Positions 10,528 to 22,194 of a DNA stretch of 64,000 bases are shown one piece after another (position 1 is the first letter of the stretch; each line of letters begins with the position of its first letter). The translations under genes were made by a program, and so were the position numbers. The notes beneath the pieces were generated by a model. That model was not told the origin of the DNA, did no database searches, and saw only the letters and a list, made by a program, of their open reading frames with translations. The DNA is from Henckelia pumila (Eukaryota > Streptophyta > Magnoliopsida > Lamiales > Gesneriaceae), in the NCBI RefSeq assembly GCF_033568475.1, contig NC_133123.1:152101753-152165752 (forward strand). The letters run 5' to 3'.

Positions 10528-11587
10528 TGTTAGGATCGAAAATACGTGTGTAGAGGGGGGGGGTGAATACACACTTAAAAATATTGTGGGTACTTCGATC
10601 TGATTTGTAAGAATCAGACAGAAGTTTTGTTGCTTAAAACTTTTGATCTGCTTGAAAGATCTGAGCAAGTCAGGCGGAAGTAATCTTCCTCACAGATTGA
10701 ATGATTAATAATACTAATGCAGATGAAATGAAATAAGTGCAGTAAAGAGATAAGAGTTGTTTTTGGATGTTCGGAGATGAATTCTCCTACGTCACCCCTT
10801 CTTATGTTTTCAGAAGGATTCCACTAGAAGACTTTGACTTATACAATTCCTTTGTACAAATCCAATCCAATCAATCCTTTGATAGGAACTCCTAGCAATA
10901 CTCTAACTCGAATCAGAATAACTTTTCTACTTAGAGTTTACAACGTGAAGCAACAAAGTATGCTTCAGTGGTTTGATCTGGAAAGCTGTAACTTTGATCT
11001 GGATCGATTTGATGTGTTTCTTTGAGTTTGATCGATCTGTAGTGTGCTCTAACTCAGAATATCGAGACTTTGCTTTGATGCAATAAGTATCTGAGTTGGT
11101 GTATTTGAGTGAAGGCTTTTTCGACTTTGATTTTGATGGCTTTGTAATTTTCACTCTTGGTCACGTATCTTGAATCTTCGAAATGCTTGAGTATTTATAG
11201 TCTTCAAAAGTAGTCAGTGAGCCGCCAACAATTTCTGATATTGGGCCGCCAGCATATCTCAATAAATAGCTCACAAATCTTGACTTAAAGCGTAGGTCGA
11301 TCAACGTTCAAAATCTCATTAAGTGATTTTGTCGTTTTACAGCAACAGTTAGATTCCTGATGAAGCTTCGATCTGCTTGTTGACTATCTGATCTTGTTTC
11401 AATCGATCCGGTGTGATAAGATCCGTGGAGCTTGATCTGTGTCTTGATTTTATCACGGTACTTTGATCTGGCAACTTTCGTAGATTGAAATCTTTAACCT
11501 TTAATCTTTGACGAGTCCGATTAATTTATTTACTTGGTTTTGTTTTGACTTTGTTATCACCGAAACTCTAGAGTTTGATCTCCAACA
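10528..11587 (-). repeat. 5' LTR of Sirevirus 1 (1060 bp)
   Basis: On the minus strand it starts TGTTGGAGATCAAACTC and ends GATCCTAACA, directly before the PBS. It is rich in GATCTG motifs. A run of G at about 10554-10562 interrupts the gtgtagagg...gtgaatacac motif shared with the other copia LTRs here. Confidence 0.85.
11192..11199 (-). promoter_or_regulatory. TATA box in the Sirevirus 1 LTR
   Basis: The minus strand reads TATAAATA within the LTR, followed by a likely transcript leader toward the PBS. Confidence 0.5.
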
Positions 11588-12652
11588 AATAATATAGTTA
11601 ATTTTGATTACCACTAGCATACTCCATCATATTTTACATATATACATAATACATTGTATGAATTTTATCAAGAACTTTTTCTAAATTTTAGTTAATTAGT
11701 TTTGATAAAATATTAATCTGACAGTGTCATATTTTATGACATAATATTTTATTTTAGTAATATAAATTAAGTATTTATATATATATAATATACTTTTAAA
11801 ACCGGCATACATTGTAATTTATTAATTTGCTAGAACTCAAAGGAGGGCCAATTGTCTAAAACTTTAACTTGGTTATTGGAAGTAAATTAAATGCACTACT
11901 ACATCCACGTATGTATTAAACAAATATATTTTAAACCTTTATTTTGTGAGCAAAGATTCAAATCGCGTGCAGCATGACTAGTCGAGCTCGAGCCGAATTT
12001 ATGAAAAAAAATATTTAATGATTTTCAATTCTTCAATCAAATACGAGTACCTAGCTTGATGAGGTGTATAACTCAACTATCACAAAAGTCTTATATTTTA
12101 GATTCAGAAATTGATTGTAACAACCATCCCCGAGTTAAAAATAAAAAAATAAATCATTTTTGAATATATTAGATATAAACTTTCGTATCATTTTAAATTG
12201 AGATTTAATTCCCCTAAAATTAACAAATTTGAGTTTTTTTTTTTTGAAAATGCATTAGTTATCTTACCATTTTACCATATTATAATACAACAACTCTTTA
12301 GAAAAACTGTCATAGTAAATTATGTGGTAGACTAAATTATTTTTTTAATAATAAATTGTATGTTATTTCACAAGAAATATTTGAATATAATTTCATAATT
12401 TTGAAAATTCACAAACCTAAATCAAATCCTACTAAACCACTTCTTAATCAATAAATCCACGTCCAATTTGCAAACCGCTTTTAATTTTTCAACTTTTTTT
12501 CTAACTGTCTTGCATTTTCCATCGTCTTATATAATAAATTTTATTTCTCATTTTTTAATTTATTCTTACCTCACTTTATTCTTAGATAATAACATTCTCT
12601 ATGTATATTATCAATTCAAAATAACTCATCTAAATTACATTCATTTAAAATT

Positions 12653-12708
<56 letters not shown>

Positions 12709-12829
12709 TATCTATAAATATGTGAGTTTGATTTGTGAATAGTATAAATTGTTCTTGTTTCAATTATTATTTCATTTGTATGTGAAAAGTCAAGGGGTAG
12801 TTTAAGTTATTTTCACAAAATTTAATAAA
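11588..12829. other. AT-rich intergenic DNA
   Basis: No ORF, RNA gene or terminal repeat was recognised. It carries the (AT)n tract at about 12653-12707. Confidence 0.5.
12653..12707. repeat. (AT)n microsatellite
   Basis: An uninterrupted alternating AT run of about 55 bp. Similar shorter runs lie at about 15752-15771, 20853-20897, 37479-37497, 37645-37663, 38640-38664 and 47336-47352. Confidence 0.95.
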
Positions 12830-13412
12830 GTTAATTTAATTCTTCATTGTGGCATTGATTATGGTCTTACTATTAATATTATTACTAAAAATTACACATG
12901 TTTAATGTTTAAACCATGTTATCAAATTAGATTGGATTAATAATAACCATTACTATTATTTAAAATATTATTATTGAAATATGTCTAATTATTCTTTTAA
13001 AATTTTTTGATATTTATAATTAATTATTATAGGAAGAAAAATGATTTGCATAAATGATTTCGAGAATGAATATGAACTCATCTCAATACTGGATTTATTT
13101 TAAATTTAACTCATTTGATAACATGTAAATTTTAACTAAATTAATGTTCATTAACAAATATTAATATAAACTAAAATTTAAAATTTTATTTTATTTTATT
13201 TTTTACATTTTATTCAAACCCCTAAATTTATAATATAATTTAGAATGAAATAATTTGGAATGTCTTATCAATTGTCTTTTAAATGCAACAACATTTATTA
13301 AAACTTAGTCACATATTATATTTTGTAATATATTTTTTCCTAAAACTTCTTTTGTAAAATTTTAGTATAAATAAGTTATTGAATTATGTTAACATATGCG
13401 TATTTATAAATA
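12830..13412. repeat. Tandem unit 1, left part (0.75-kb unit split by a Helitron)
   Basis: It matches 21779-22082 followed by 33234-33500. The unit continues at 21610-21778 after the Helitron. The end at 13412 (A) is the Helitron target base. Confidence 0.8.
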
Positions 13413-15434
13413 CTAGTAAAAGTGACGTGCGTTGCACGTGGAAATACTTTCTATTATCGATAAACGTTGTTAAATAAATGAGTTGAGATGAGAAAAAATA
13501 AATATGCAGTTAGTTAATAATTTTCATGATATTTAGTAAATGTTAAATTCAATGTAATATGATATTTACAACATTTATTATAAAATGAGAGCGAAAAATC
13601 TTTGTTTAAAGATTTTATATGTTAAGTCTAATTGAATTTATAGACGTTGTTGCAAATAATAGTTGTAACAAATATTATAATTTTGTATAAATTAGACATT
13701 AAGGAAAATATATAATTTTTTTAAAAAAGAGGAAAATATATAATTTGATGTCGTGACATATTTAATAAATAAAATTTAAGAAAAATATATCAAATAATAT
13801 ATAGTTTTGAAAAATTATTTTACAACTACTGGTTTTGAGAAAATAATAATAATACAAATAATGCATTCTAAATTTTAAATTAAATTGCAACGTTTTTTCT
13901 TGTTTACATAACAATTTTTTCCTTCTTTCACGATTTTTCGTTTACAGTCCATTTATAAAAAAAAATTAATTTTCTCATCATCTTCGATAATAATTTTTGT
14001 GATATTTTTCTCTATCAATTATTTTTATTTTTATATCTTTATTCTTTGATTCTTTTGTTGGATTATGCTGAAAAAATTCTTTGCAAGAGTATAAATAATT
14101 TTATTGTTTCCAACCTCTATTCTTGTGTTATTATCTTCTATTACTTGTAAGTCAATATCGTTAATAATCAATGTGTTATTGGGCATTTTTTCTATTGTTA
14201 ATTTAATGTTAAGTTGTTCGAAATCTACTATTGCAATAATTTTTTTTGCTAAATTTTTACTCGAATTTTGAATGTTTTTGATTAAAAATGTTAACATTTC
14301 ATCTTGTATTTCAACTGTCTTATCCATTTTGAGAATAAATGTATATATTTTTTAATTTAGTGTCTTTAAAATTTTACATTATTTTGAAGTGATGTCCTAT
14401 AAATAAAGAAGATTTTATTAATAATTTGTAATAATATAGAGGACCGAGAGTTTGCTGCTTTACCAAAAGTTATAACTGGCGGTAATAATGCAACTCAAAT
14501 ATTTTAAACCGCACAACAATCAAGCGTCATGGTTTGATTGTTTTACACAGCAAGGACAATTATTGCACTCAACAATCTTCATTGCACTTCTTGTAATCAA
14601 TGAGAATCGAACACATGACCTTATCTTTGATATCAATTGTATGACCGATCGCTTGTCACTTTATATACCAAAAGTTTACAGTTTCAATTTACAATCATCA
14701 TTATAACAGTTTAAAATAAATTAAATAATACATTATCAATAACTCATGTTAGCCTATAGATATGATGTTTTTTAAATTTTAATATAGTTTTATTTTGGAG
14801 CAATATTGATATTGATTCTTATGCAATTATTAACTCGAATTTCAATTATTTGGTTGATTAATATTGAGCAAGTATGACATTTTTGGTACCATGCATTTGT
14901 TTTATTTTCTTTCTTATGTATGTTGCTCTGAATCGATATATATGATTTATTATGTATTTGCTAATAAGTGAGATATGTTAATCAAATTAAATAAAATATT
15001 CATTTTTTAATGTTCTAATTTATGTGTTAATTACTTGTTTTACAAATATTAATTCATGTAATAAAAATAATAACATATATAATGCATTCTAAATCTTAAT
15101 TTAAATTATTAATAAATATTTTCCTCTATATAATGAATTTTTATCTATTTCACGATTTTTTTCCATTTATCATGCATTATTTTTTTCTATGAAAAAATCA
15201 ATATTCTTATAATCTTTATTAACAAAAATTTATATGGTGGGCCTGGAAAAACGCGAAGACCCACTTGGACTTGTTTGTGAACACGTTGGGCGAGTCTAAA
15301 CTCGTTTTTTTGGGACGGGTTTAATACAAGACTAAGTTTAGACCCGCTCCATTATCATCACTTTATTGAAGTGTTGTCGTTCTGGTAATATATATACTAT
15401 TTGAAAGAAAAAACTATTACATGTTTAGTTATGG

Positions 15435-16263
15435 AATCAATATAATCTTTAACATTGCAACTAATAAGTATTTCAAATAGTTAAAAAAATATTTTGGTAT
15501 TTCATGGAACTTTATAAATAATACTTTATAAAATATTAGACATATGATAGTTTTAATTGCAGGACCATCTCATAATTTTTTTTTAAATGGTTTTAGCATT
15601 TATGTGAAGGAAAAATTAGTTAAAATTTTAATTTCAACTTTTATATATGTGATATGTGTGTGTTGATGTATTTTTTATTTATTATTTTATATTAAAACTT
15701 GACTATATTTGAATTGATTTATTTCAACATCTGTATATTATTTAATTAACATATATATATATATATATATATTAATAACTTTTCCAAACCTAATATTTGT
15801 ATACATTTAAATATGAACTCATGATATAATTTTTTTATCTCAATATGTCCTTACACGAATTAAAATATATAAGATTTTTTTAAAAAAAATATGTTTATTC
15901 AGTATACAAACAAATACAAATCAAGAATTGGTGTTTCAATATTTTAAGAAACTGAATAGTATTTAATTAAGATTTTGTAAATTTTTTTTAAAAAAATATT
16001 TATGGAAAAAATATATTCACTTTATCTACAAGAAAATAAAAAACAAAGTGTTTTGATATTTCAATTTTTTTGAAAATTGAATTTTTATATAATATGCACA
16101 TACTTTTTCAATTTTGATCTTATCATAATAATGGATTTTACATATAATATAAATATTGATCATTTTATCTACAAAAAAAATAAAAAAAAACAAAGTATTT
16201 AAGTATTTTAATCTTTTTAAAAATAATTTGCACACACATTTTCAATTTTGACCTTATCATAAT
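15435..16263. repeat. 829-bp tandem duplication inside the Helitron, unit A
   Basis: It starts aatcaatataatctttaaca. The same start recurs at 16264, and the rest of unit B resumes after the LINE at 20587. The two units share the same order of AT-rich segments, including an (AT)n run and the tcatctcataattttttt region. Confidence 0.75.
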
Positions 16264-16287
16264 AATCAATATAATCTTTAACATAAT
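16264..16287. repeat. 829-bp duplication, unit B, start
   Basis: The first 24 bases of unit B before the LINE interrupts it. Confidence 0.6.
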
Positions 16288-17301
16288 TTTGAGGGTCATT
16301 TTGTTGTGAATCCGCAAGGTAGGAGTGGGGGGCTCATGTTATTCTGGAAGTCTCAGTTTGATGTGCATATTAAATCCTTTTCTTCTGGCCACATTGATTG
16401 TATTGTCTCCCATTCTCAATTTAACTGGCGCTTTACAGGGTTCTATGGACATCCTAATGTTTCTCTCCGTGAGTCTTCATGGGAATTACTAAAGCGTCTT
16501 GCATCTTTACAGGAGTTCAGTCACTTTCCGTGGTTGGTAGGGGGTGATTTTAATGAGATATTGTTTGATTATGAAAAATTGGGGGGAAGCAGCAAGACAT
16601 CTAGTCAAATATGCAGATTCAGAGATACCGTTAATGAGTGCAATCTTTCTGATCTTTTGTGCAAAGGAGACGTTTTTACTTGGTGTAACAGAAGAAGTGG
16701 GGATCAAAATGTCTGTGAAAGGTTAGACCGTTTTCTATGCACCAACAGCTGGACTCATCTGTTTCCTTCAGCAGAAGTGGTAAATTTGGAATTCTTTGGG
16801 TCTGATCATCGACCAGTCTTCCTAACTCTTTGTACTGATGATGCTCATATTCTACAAAAAAGGTCTAAACGATTCTTTTTTGAACATAAATGGTATTTGG
16901 AACAGGACTTCACCCCTTTTCTCAAACAATGTTGGCAAGCATCAAGTCACTTGGGGGATATGCCGACAATTCTGGAGGTGTGTAAAAAAGATTTACAAGT
17001 ATGGGCTGGTACTCGTTTCAATAACCTGGGAAAGAGGATTTCTAAGTTGAGGAAAACACTTAATCACCTCCAAAAATCTCACGTGTTTGGTTATAATGTT
17101 CCAAGAATCTTGGAGCTGGAAAAAGAGATTGAAAAGCTAGCTAATCTTGAGGAGATTCACTGGAAACAAAGAGGACGAGTAAATTGGCTATCCAATGGTG
17201 ATAAAAATACAAAATTCTTTCACGCTCGTGCCTCTAATAGAAAAAAGATAAACCAGATCACAAAGCTGCAAAAATCACTTAGGTCAGTGGAAATCAGATG
17301 A
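16288..17301 (+). pseudogene. LINE AP-endonuclease domain (5' truncated)
   Basis: The frame is open from the truncation point, with GRSGGLMLFWK near the start, GGDFNEI (metal-binding/catalytic Asn), and FGSDHRPVFLTL (catalytic Asp-His of the exonuclease-endonuclease-phosphatase fold). It continues into the linker before the reverse transcriptase and ends in a stop at 17299-17301. About 80 N-terminal residues of a full endonuclease are absent. The endonuclease nicks target DNA to prime reverse transcription. Confidence 0.85.
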
Positions 17302-17308
17302 AGATGAA

Positions 17309-18760
17309 ATGTCAGTTATTGTGCTTAACTACTTCCAATCTCTTTTCACTTCCAATCATCCCACTCCGTCTGCTCTGTCTGCAGCGCTGGATTTAATCAC
17401 GCCCATGGTTTCCTCAGACATGAATGCTTTTTTGTCCTTGCCATTCTCGGCTGAAGAGGTTTACAAAGCTGTTTTCCAGATTCATCCCACAAAAGCACCT
17501 GGTCTAGATGGCTTTACGGCTATATTTTTCCAAAAATCTTGAGATTTTATTGGTGAAGATATTACTGCTGCTGTCCTACACATCTTAAATGATAAAGGTG
17601 ATATCGCTGCGTGATTACACTTATTCCTAAAATGAATGATCCGACTTCTCCCAAGGATTTCAGGCCAATCAGTGGAGGCTAATCACAGATAACATAATTA
17701 TTGGTTTTGAGTGTATGCACTGGATTCGCAATCATAAAAACCGCAAACACGGGTATGCAGCTCTCAACTCAACATGAGTAAGGCGTATGATCGGGTGGAA
17801 TGGGGTTTTCTAGAAAGTATTATGATTAAATTGGGTTTTGATACTGGTACTGTTACATACTCATTTCGTATCAACCAATCGATTTATGGTACTTTGAATC
17901 CAGGGCGTGGTCTAAGACAAGGTTATTCAAGGGAGTGAAAGTTGCTCGGGGTAGTCCAATGATCTCACACCTCTTCTTTGCCGATGATAGTCTACTATTT
18001 TTCAGAGCTACTCTACAAGATAGTCTCCAAGTCAAAAAGTGTATTCAAGCGTATGAAGAGGCTTCAGGACAAGCAGTGAACTTTGAGAAATCAGCTATCA
18101 CATTCTGCCCAAGTACAGATTCGAGGTATTCTATGCAGATTCAAAGGGTTTTTGGTATTCCAATTGCTCGGGGCCATGAGCTATATTTAGGACTACCAAC
18201 ATTCTCTCTTCGTAGCAAAAGGCTGCAATTTGCTTCACTTAGAGACAGAGTATTCAAGAAAATTAATGGGTGGAATTCTAAGTTATTTTTGGCCGGCGGC
18301 AAGGAAATCCTTATAAAGGCCGTACTCCAAGCTATTCCCAATTATGCTATGTCTTGTTTCAAAATCCCGATATCACTTTGCCACGAAATTGAACAATTAT
18401 GTGCAAAACTCTGATGGAAATCTTCAGGAGAACAAAATGGATTACATTGGGCAGCATGGGATAAACTGTGCAAACCGAAGCAGCTTGGAGGGCTCGGCTT
18501 TCGGCGACTGGTGGAATTTAATAAAGCTTTGTTGGCCAAGCAAGTTTGGCGCATTATCCAATTCCCTGACTCCTTGTTGGCTCAAATGCTTAAGTCGAGG
18601 TACTTCAAAACCATGGATATAATGGATGCTCCCAAGGGCTACAACCTTTCTTTTATTTGGCAATCATTATTGTGGAGCCGTGATTTAATTGCTAAAGGGA
18701 CTAGGTGGAGGGTTGGTAATGGTCGAAATATATTAGCATTTAAAGATGCTTGGATTACGG
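17309..18760 (+). pseudogene. LINE reverse transcriptase domain (multiply broken)
   Basis: Readable pieces are: the pre-RT segment HPTKAPGLDGFTAIFFQK, then TGA at about 17540; DFRPIS at about 17660, followed by a jump that drops the next RT motifs; MSKAYDRVEW at about 17775; and the catalytic FADD box (HLFFADDSLLFF) at about 17970. The thumb region extends to WRVGNGRNILAFKDAWITG, where the MITE begins. Stops, frameshifts and an internal deletion between DFRPIS and the next readable motif rule out function. Confidence 0.85.
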
Positions 18761-19079
18761 GGTAAATTACATATATCATCCTTGTGAAATTCCGTGTTAG
18801 CTAATAACCTTCTGTCAAAAAGTTTTAAGCTAATAATCCCCTGTGATTCTAGATTTGCATACACACCCCTTCTGACTAAAAAAATGACGAAAATGCCCTT
18901 GACTTTTATGAACTATTTAATTTATTATTTATTTTATGTAGGGGTATTTTCGCCATTTTTTAGCTGAAAATGGTGTGTATGCTACAAATCTAGAATCACA
19001 GGGGGTTATTAACTTAAAAAATTTTCACAAGGGGTTATTAGCTAACACAGGATTTCACAAGGGTGATATAGCTAAGTTC
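18761..19079. mobile_element. Mutator-like MITE, copy 1 (inside the LINE)
   Basis: Long terminal inverted repeats, with left ggtaaattacatatatcat and right complementary (gggtgatatagctaagttc). Internal arms are also palindromic (gtgtatgctacaaatctag region against catacacaccccttctgac). Same family as 39022-39328. No clean 9-bp TSD is seen here and some LINE sequence is missing at the junction, so a deletion probably accompanied or followed insertion. Confidence 0.75.
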
Positions 19080-20561
19080 AGCTTGTAGCTCAAACTATTA
19101 TGCGAAGAGTCAACAAAAATGGCTGACTTTATTCGAGATGATGGCCAGTGGGATATGGAAAAGATTATCTTAGCTTTTCCTAAGTTTGAAGTGGACGAAA
19201 TCCTTAATATACCTCTCAATCCTAGAGGAGGGCATGATGTACGGTTTTGGAAATGGGATAAGAGAGGAATTTACACAGTGAAGACTGGTTATTTGCTCGA
19301 AATGGGACTATTGCAGCCATCCCCTCATCAATCTGAGATATCCATGAGATCCCGGTGGAACAAAATTTGGAACCTCAAAATGCCACCTAAAGTGAAAGTG
19401 TTCATTTGGAGAGCAGCCTTTAATTTCATCTCTAGGACACCGTTTGGTTTGATTGATAGGATAAGTAATACATAGATAAATAATATAATGTTAATTAAAA
19501 ATAAATAAGAAATAATGGTTAATATATTATTTAATTTGATGGATAGATTATAATTATTAGATTTAATTAATGTAAAATTAATAATTAATAGATGGATAAA
19601 TAATATGACGAAAATAAAGCGAGATTGAATGAGATAAGTTATACATAGATTAATAATACACCAAACCAAACAATGCCGACAAGTTTGAATCTGGTATTGC
19701 ACCACGTTCCAGTCTCAGGTGCGTGTTTATTTTGTAATTATCATGTGGATTCAACTTGTCATGCTATTTATTTCTGCAAAAATTCTCGGCAAGTTTGGAA
19801 GGACAGTGGTTTCTGGAATTTAATTCGAATGCATAATGGAGTGGCTTCCGTGGATTTACTCTTTAATGTATCTCTGTGTTTATCGTTGGATGAATTGGCG
19901 TTGTTTTGTGTATTGTCTGGCGGTGTGGAGGGAGATTTGTCGGCGAAAACATGACAAAAATTTGTGGTCTAAGCCTCTTTGTGTCACTTGGGTCCAGCCT
20001 CTCATTTCGGAATATATTTTGGCAAACAAAACTCAGCAATCTCTTCCCCTTGGCCAAATATCATCTGCTCGTTGGGTGGCCCCTACCTCCGGGCAATTGA
20101 GATTCGATGTGGACGCGAGGTTTGATAACCGTAGGGGCTGTTATTCCATAGGAGCGATTATTAGAGATTGCAAAGGAATGTTACTAGCAGCTTCTTCCTA
20201 TCGAATTCGAAATCCGGGTTCAGTTTTTGAAGGTGAGCTCTGGGCTATCCGGTGTGGCATGGAACTTGTGTTGCGCTGCTCTCTTAAAAAGATTTGGGTT
20301 TTCTCGGACTCTTTGGAGGCAATTACGGCCATTAATTCTGATTCAGAATATTTAAGTCCAGATGGAGTGCTCATCAAGGCCATTAAAGATTTGTTGTCGG
20401 AGGACGTTTTCCTGGGGTTCAAACATACGAGCCGGCAATCTAACTCGGCAGCGCATAAGCTAGCCCAATTTGCTTTTTCTAGTCCTAATCCTTGCACTTG
20501 GTGCTTTGTTGATTTCTCCTCTTGGTTACAGGACATTGTAACTTTGGATTTAGTTATTTGA
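19080..20561 (+). pseudogene. LINE C-terminal zinc-binding region and RNase H
   Basis: The linker WKWDKRGIYTVKTGY and MPPKVKVFIWRAAFNFI is the conserved plant LINE zf-RVT region. After the 230-bp MITE the frame resumes at MPTSLNLVLHHVPVSGACLFC, with a Cys/His-rich stretch (CLFCN..HVDSTCHAIYFC). From about 20095 an RVT_3-type RNase H follows: the first acidic strand (LRFDVDARFDN), catalytic Glu in FEGELWAIR and Asp in VFSDSLEAI, ending in a stop at 20559-20561. The RNase H section is open, but the frame changes near 19840. Confidence 0.82.
19440..19669. mobile_element. Small MITE in the LINE, 3-bp TSD (ACA)
   Basis: It begins ccgtttggtttg and ends ccaaaccaa, imperfect inverted ends. The flanks carry ACA at 19437-19439 and 19670-19672. 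Deleting the element and one ACA restores the LINE reading frame across the site, which fixes the borders. A 3-bp TSD and a GTTTGG terminus suggest PIF/Harbinger (Tourist) or CACTA type; I cannot choose. Confidence 0.7.
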
Positions 20562-20586
20562 TGTAGTGTTTCCGTTCAAAAAAAAG

Positions 20587-20851
20587 TACTTAAAAAATAT
20601 TTTGTTATTTCACGTGACTTTATAAATAATACTTTATAAAAGATTACAAATATAATATTTTTAATTGCATGGCCATCTCATAATTTTTTTAAATGATTTT
20701 AGCTTTTATGTGAAGGAAAATTAATTAAATTTTTAATTTCAACTTTTATATATCTGATATATGTGTGTTGATGTATTTTTATTTATTATTTTATATTAAA
20801 ACTGGACTATATTTGAATTGATTTATTTCAACATCTGTATATTATTTAATT

Positions 20852-20902
<51 letters not shown>

Positions 20903-21420
20903 CTTTTCCAAATCTAATATTTGTATATATTTAAATATGAACTCATAATATAATTCTTTACTTCAATAGGTCCTTACACGAATTAAAATATATAAGAATT
21001 TTTTTAAAAAATATGTTTATTCAGTATACAAACAAATAAAAATCAAGAATTTGGTGTTTCAATATTTTAAGAAACTAAATAGTATTTAATTAAGATTTTT
21101 GTGAATTTTTTTAAAAAATATTTGTGGAAAAAATATATTAACTTTATCTACAAAAAAATAAAAAATAAAGTCTTTTGATATTTCAATTTTTTTGAAAACT
21201 GAATTTTTATATAATACACATATTTTTTCAATTTTGATCTTATCATGATAATCGATTTTACATATAAATATTGATCACTTTATCTACAAAAAAAAAAAAA
21301 CAAAAAAAAAACAAAGTATTTAAGTATTTCAATCTTTTTGGAAACTGAATCCTTATCTAATTTTCACATACTTTGTCAATTTTGACATTATCATAATAAT
21401 TTATTTTAAATATAATATAA
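20587..21420. repeat. 829-bp duplication, unit B, remainder
   Basis: It resumes at gtacttaaaaaatattttg and follows unit A (15466-16263) to the end, with indels, mainly a longer (AT)n run at 20853-20897. Confidence 0.75.
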
Positions 21421-21609
21421 TATTGATTTACGTTTATGTCCTATAACTAAAGTATTGTTTTTACTTTTATAACTCTATATATTTTTATATGATTTTACTT
21501 ATAGTGTAAATAAAGGACAACGTTGTTATTTCACAATGGTAAAACTTTGAACTTTTATTCACTCTTTTATATAGGTATAGATAGATATAGATATATATAT
21601 AGATATAGA

Positions 21610-21778
21610 TATCTAAAATGTAGCTTTTTGAAAGAACTTTTGAATCATGAACACATGTATCATAATAAAATATTTTTAAAGAAAAATACAGTTACTTTTT
21701 CTCAAATGACGATTGTTTCAAATATATTTTTCTCTCATATAAAAATGTATTCATCCCTAAATATTACAAAGAGTTTGT
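21610..21778. repeat. Tandem unit 1, right part
   Basis: It matches 33516-33683 (tatctaaaatgtagcttttt onward). With 12830-13412 it completes the approximately 0.75-kb unit. Confidence 0.8.
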
Positions 21779-22083
21779 GTTAATTTAATTCTTCATTGTG
21801 ACATTGATTATGGTCTTACTATTACTATTATTACTAAAAATTACACATGTTTAAATCATGTTATCAAATTAGATTGAATTAATAATAGCCATTACTATTA
21901 TTTAAAATATTATTATTCAAATATGTCTAATTATTCTTTTAAAATTATTTAATATTTATAATTAATTATGTAGGAAGAAAAATGATTTGCATAAATAATT
22001 TCGAGAATATATGAATATGAAATCATATCAATACTGGATTTATTTTAAAATTTAACTCATTTGATAACATGTAAATTTTAACT
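21779..22083. repeat. Tandem unit 2, left part
   Basis: It matches 12830-13140 (gttaatttaattcttcattg through aacatgtaaattttaact). The TIR element then interrupts it. Confidence 0.8.
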
Positions 22084-22194
22084 TGTGTATTCAATCAAGG
22101 AGAAATAATAACTTTTAATGACTTTTGTAGAGTTTAAAAATCTAGATGTATTCAATCTAGACTTTTATATACTCTACAAAAGTTTAAGGGTATT

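Larger units (their letters stand above)
4161..11587 (-). mobile_element. Sirevirus-lineage Ty1/copia element 1, decayed
   Basis: On the minus strand in order: 5' LTR (10528-11587), iMet-type PBS, gag with UBN2-type domain and zinc knuckle, predicted gag/pol intron, protease, integrase, reverse transcriptase and RNase H, a polypurine-like motif, and a non-coding tail with an antisense ORF. Order and sequence match the intact Sirevirus at 48038-59291, but at a lower identity that marks a different family. Stops and frameshifts in gag and pol make it non-functional. No 3' LTR is seen before the gypsy element begins at 4160. The 4161-4717 stretch is AT-rich with no gene and is probably this element's 3' non-coding region. 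Confidence 0.85.
16288..20586 (+). mobile_element. 5'-truncated L1-type LINE, broken, with poly(A) tail
   Basis: It contains in order an AP-endonuclease, reverse transcriptase, a Cys-rich zinc-binding region and an RNase H, then a stop and an A-run at about 20578-20586. This is the plant L1 order. ORF1 and the endonuclease N-terminus are missing, as expected for a 5'-truncated insertion. Two small transposons (18761-19079 and 19440-19669) lie inside it. It sits near the start of unit B of the 829-bp duplication. I see no clean target-site duplication. Confidence 0.85.
13413..21609 (-). mobile_element. Helitron (8.2 kb, nested, no Rep/helicase seen)
   Basis: On the minus strand it begins TCTATATCT (at 21609) and ends CTAG (at 13413), with a 6-bp-stem hairpin ACGTGC-GTT-GCACGT at 13425-13439, 12 nt before the 3' end. 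It lies between an A (13412) and a T (21610). The empty site is visible in the paralogous unit near 33515, where the flanks are joined directly. These are the defining Helitron features: TC start, hairpin, CTRR end, AT target and no TSD. No RepHel protein is seen, so it is non-autonomous. It contains a tandem duplication, a LINE and MITEs. Confidence 0.78.

Noticed and set aside
14031..14327. Minus-strand ORF of 98 codons inside the Helitron
   Set aside because: AT-rich, Ile/Asn/Lys composition as expected by chance in this DNA, with no motif. Kept only as a remote possibility of a captured fragment.
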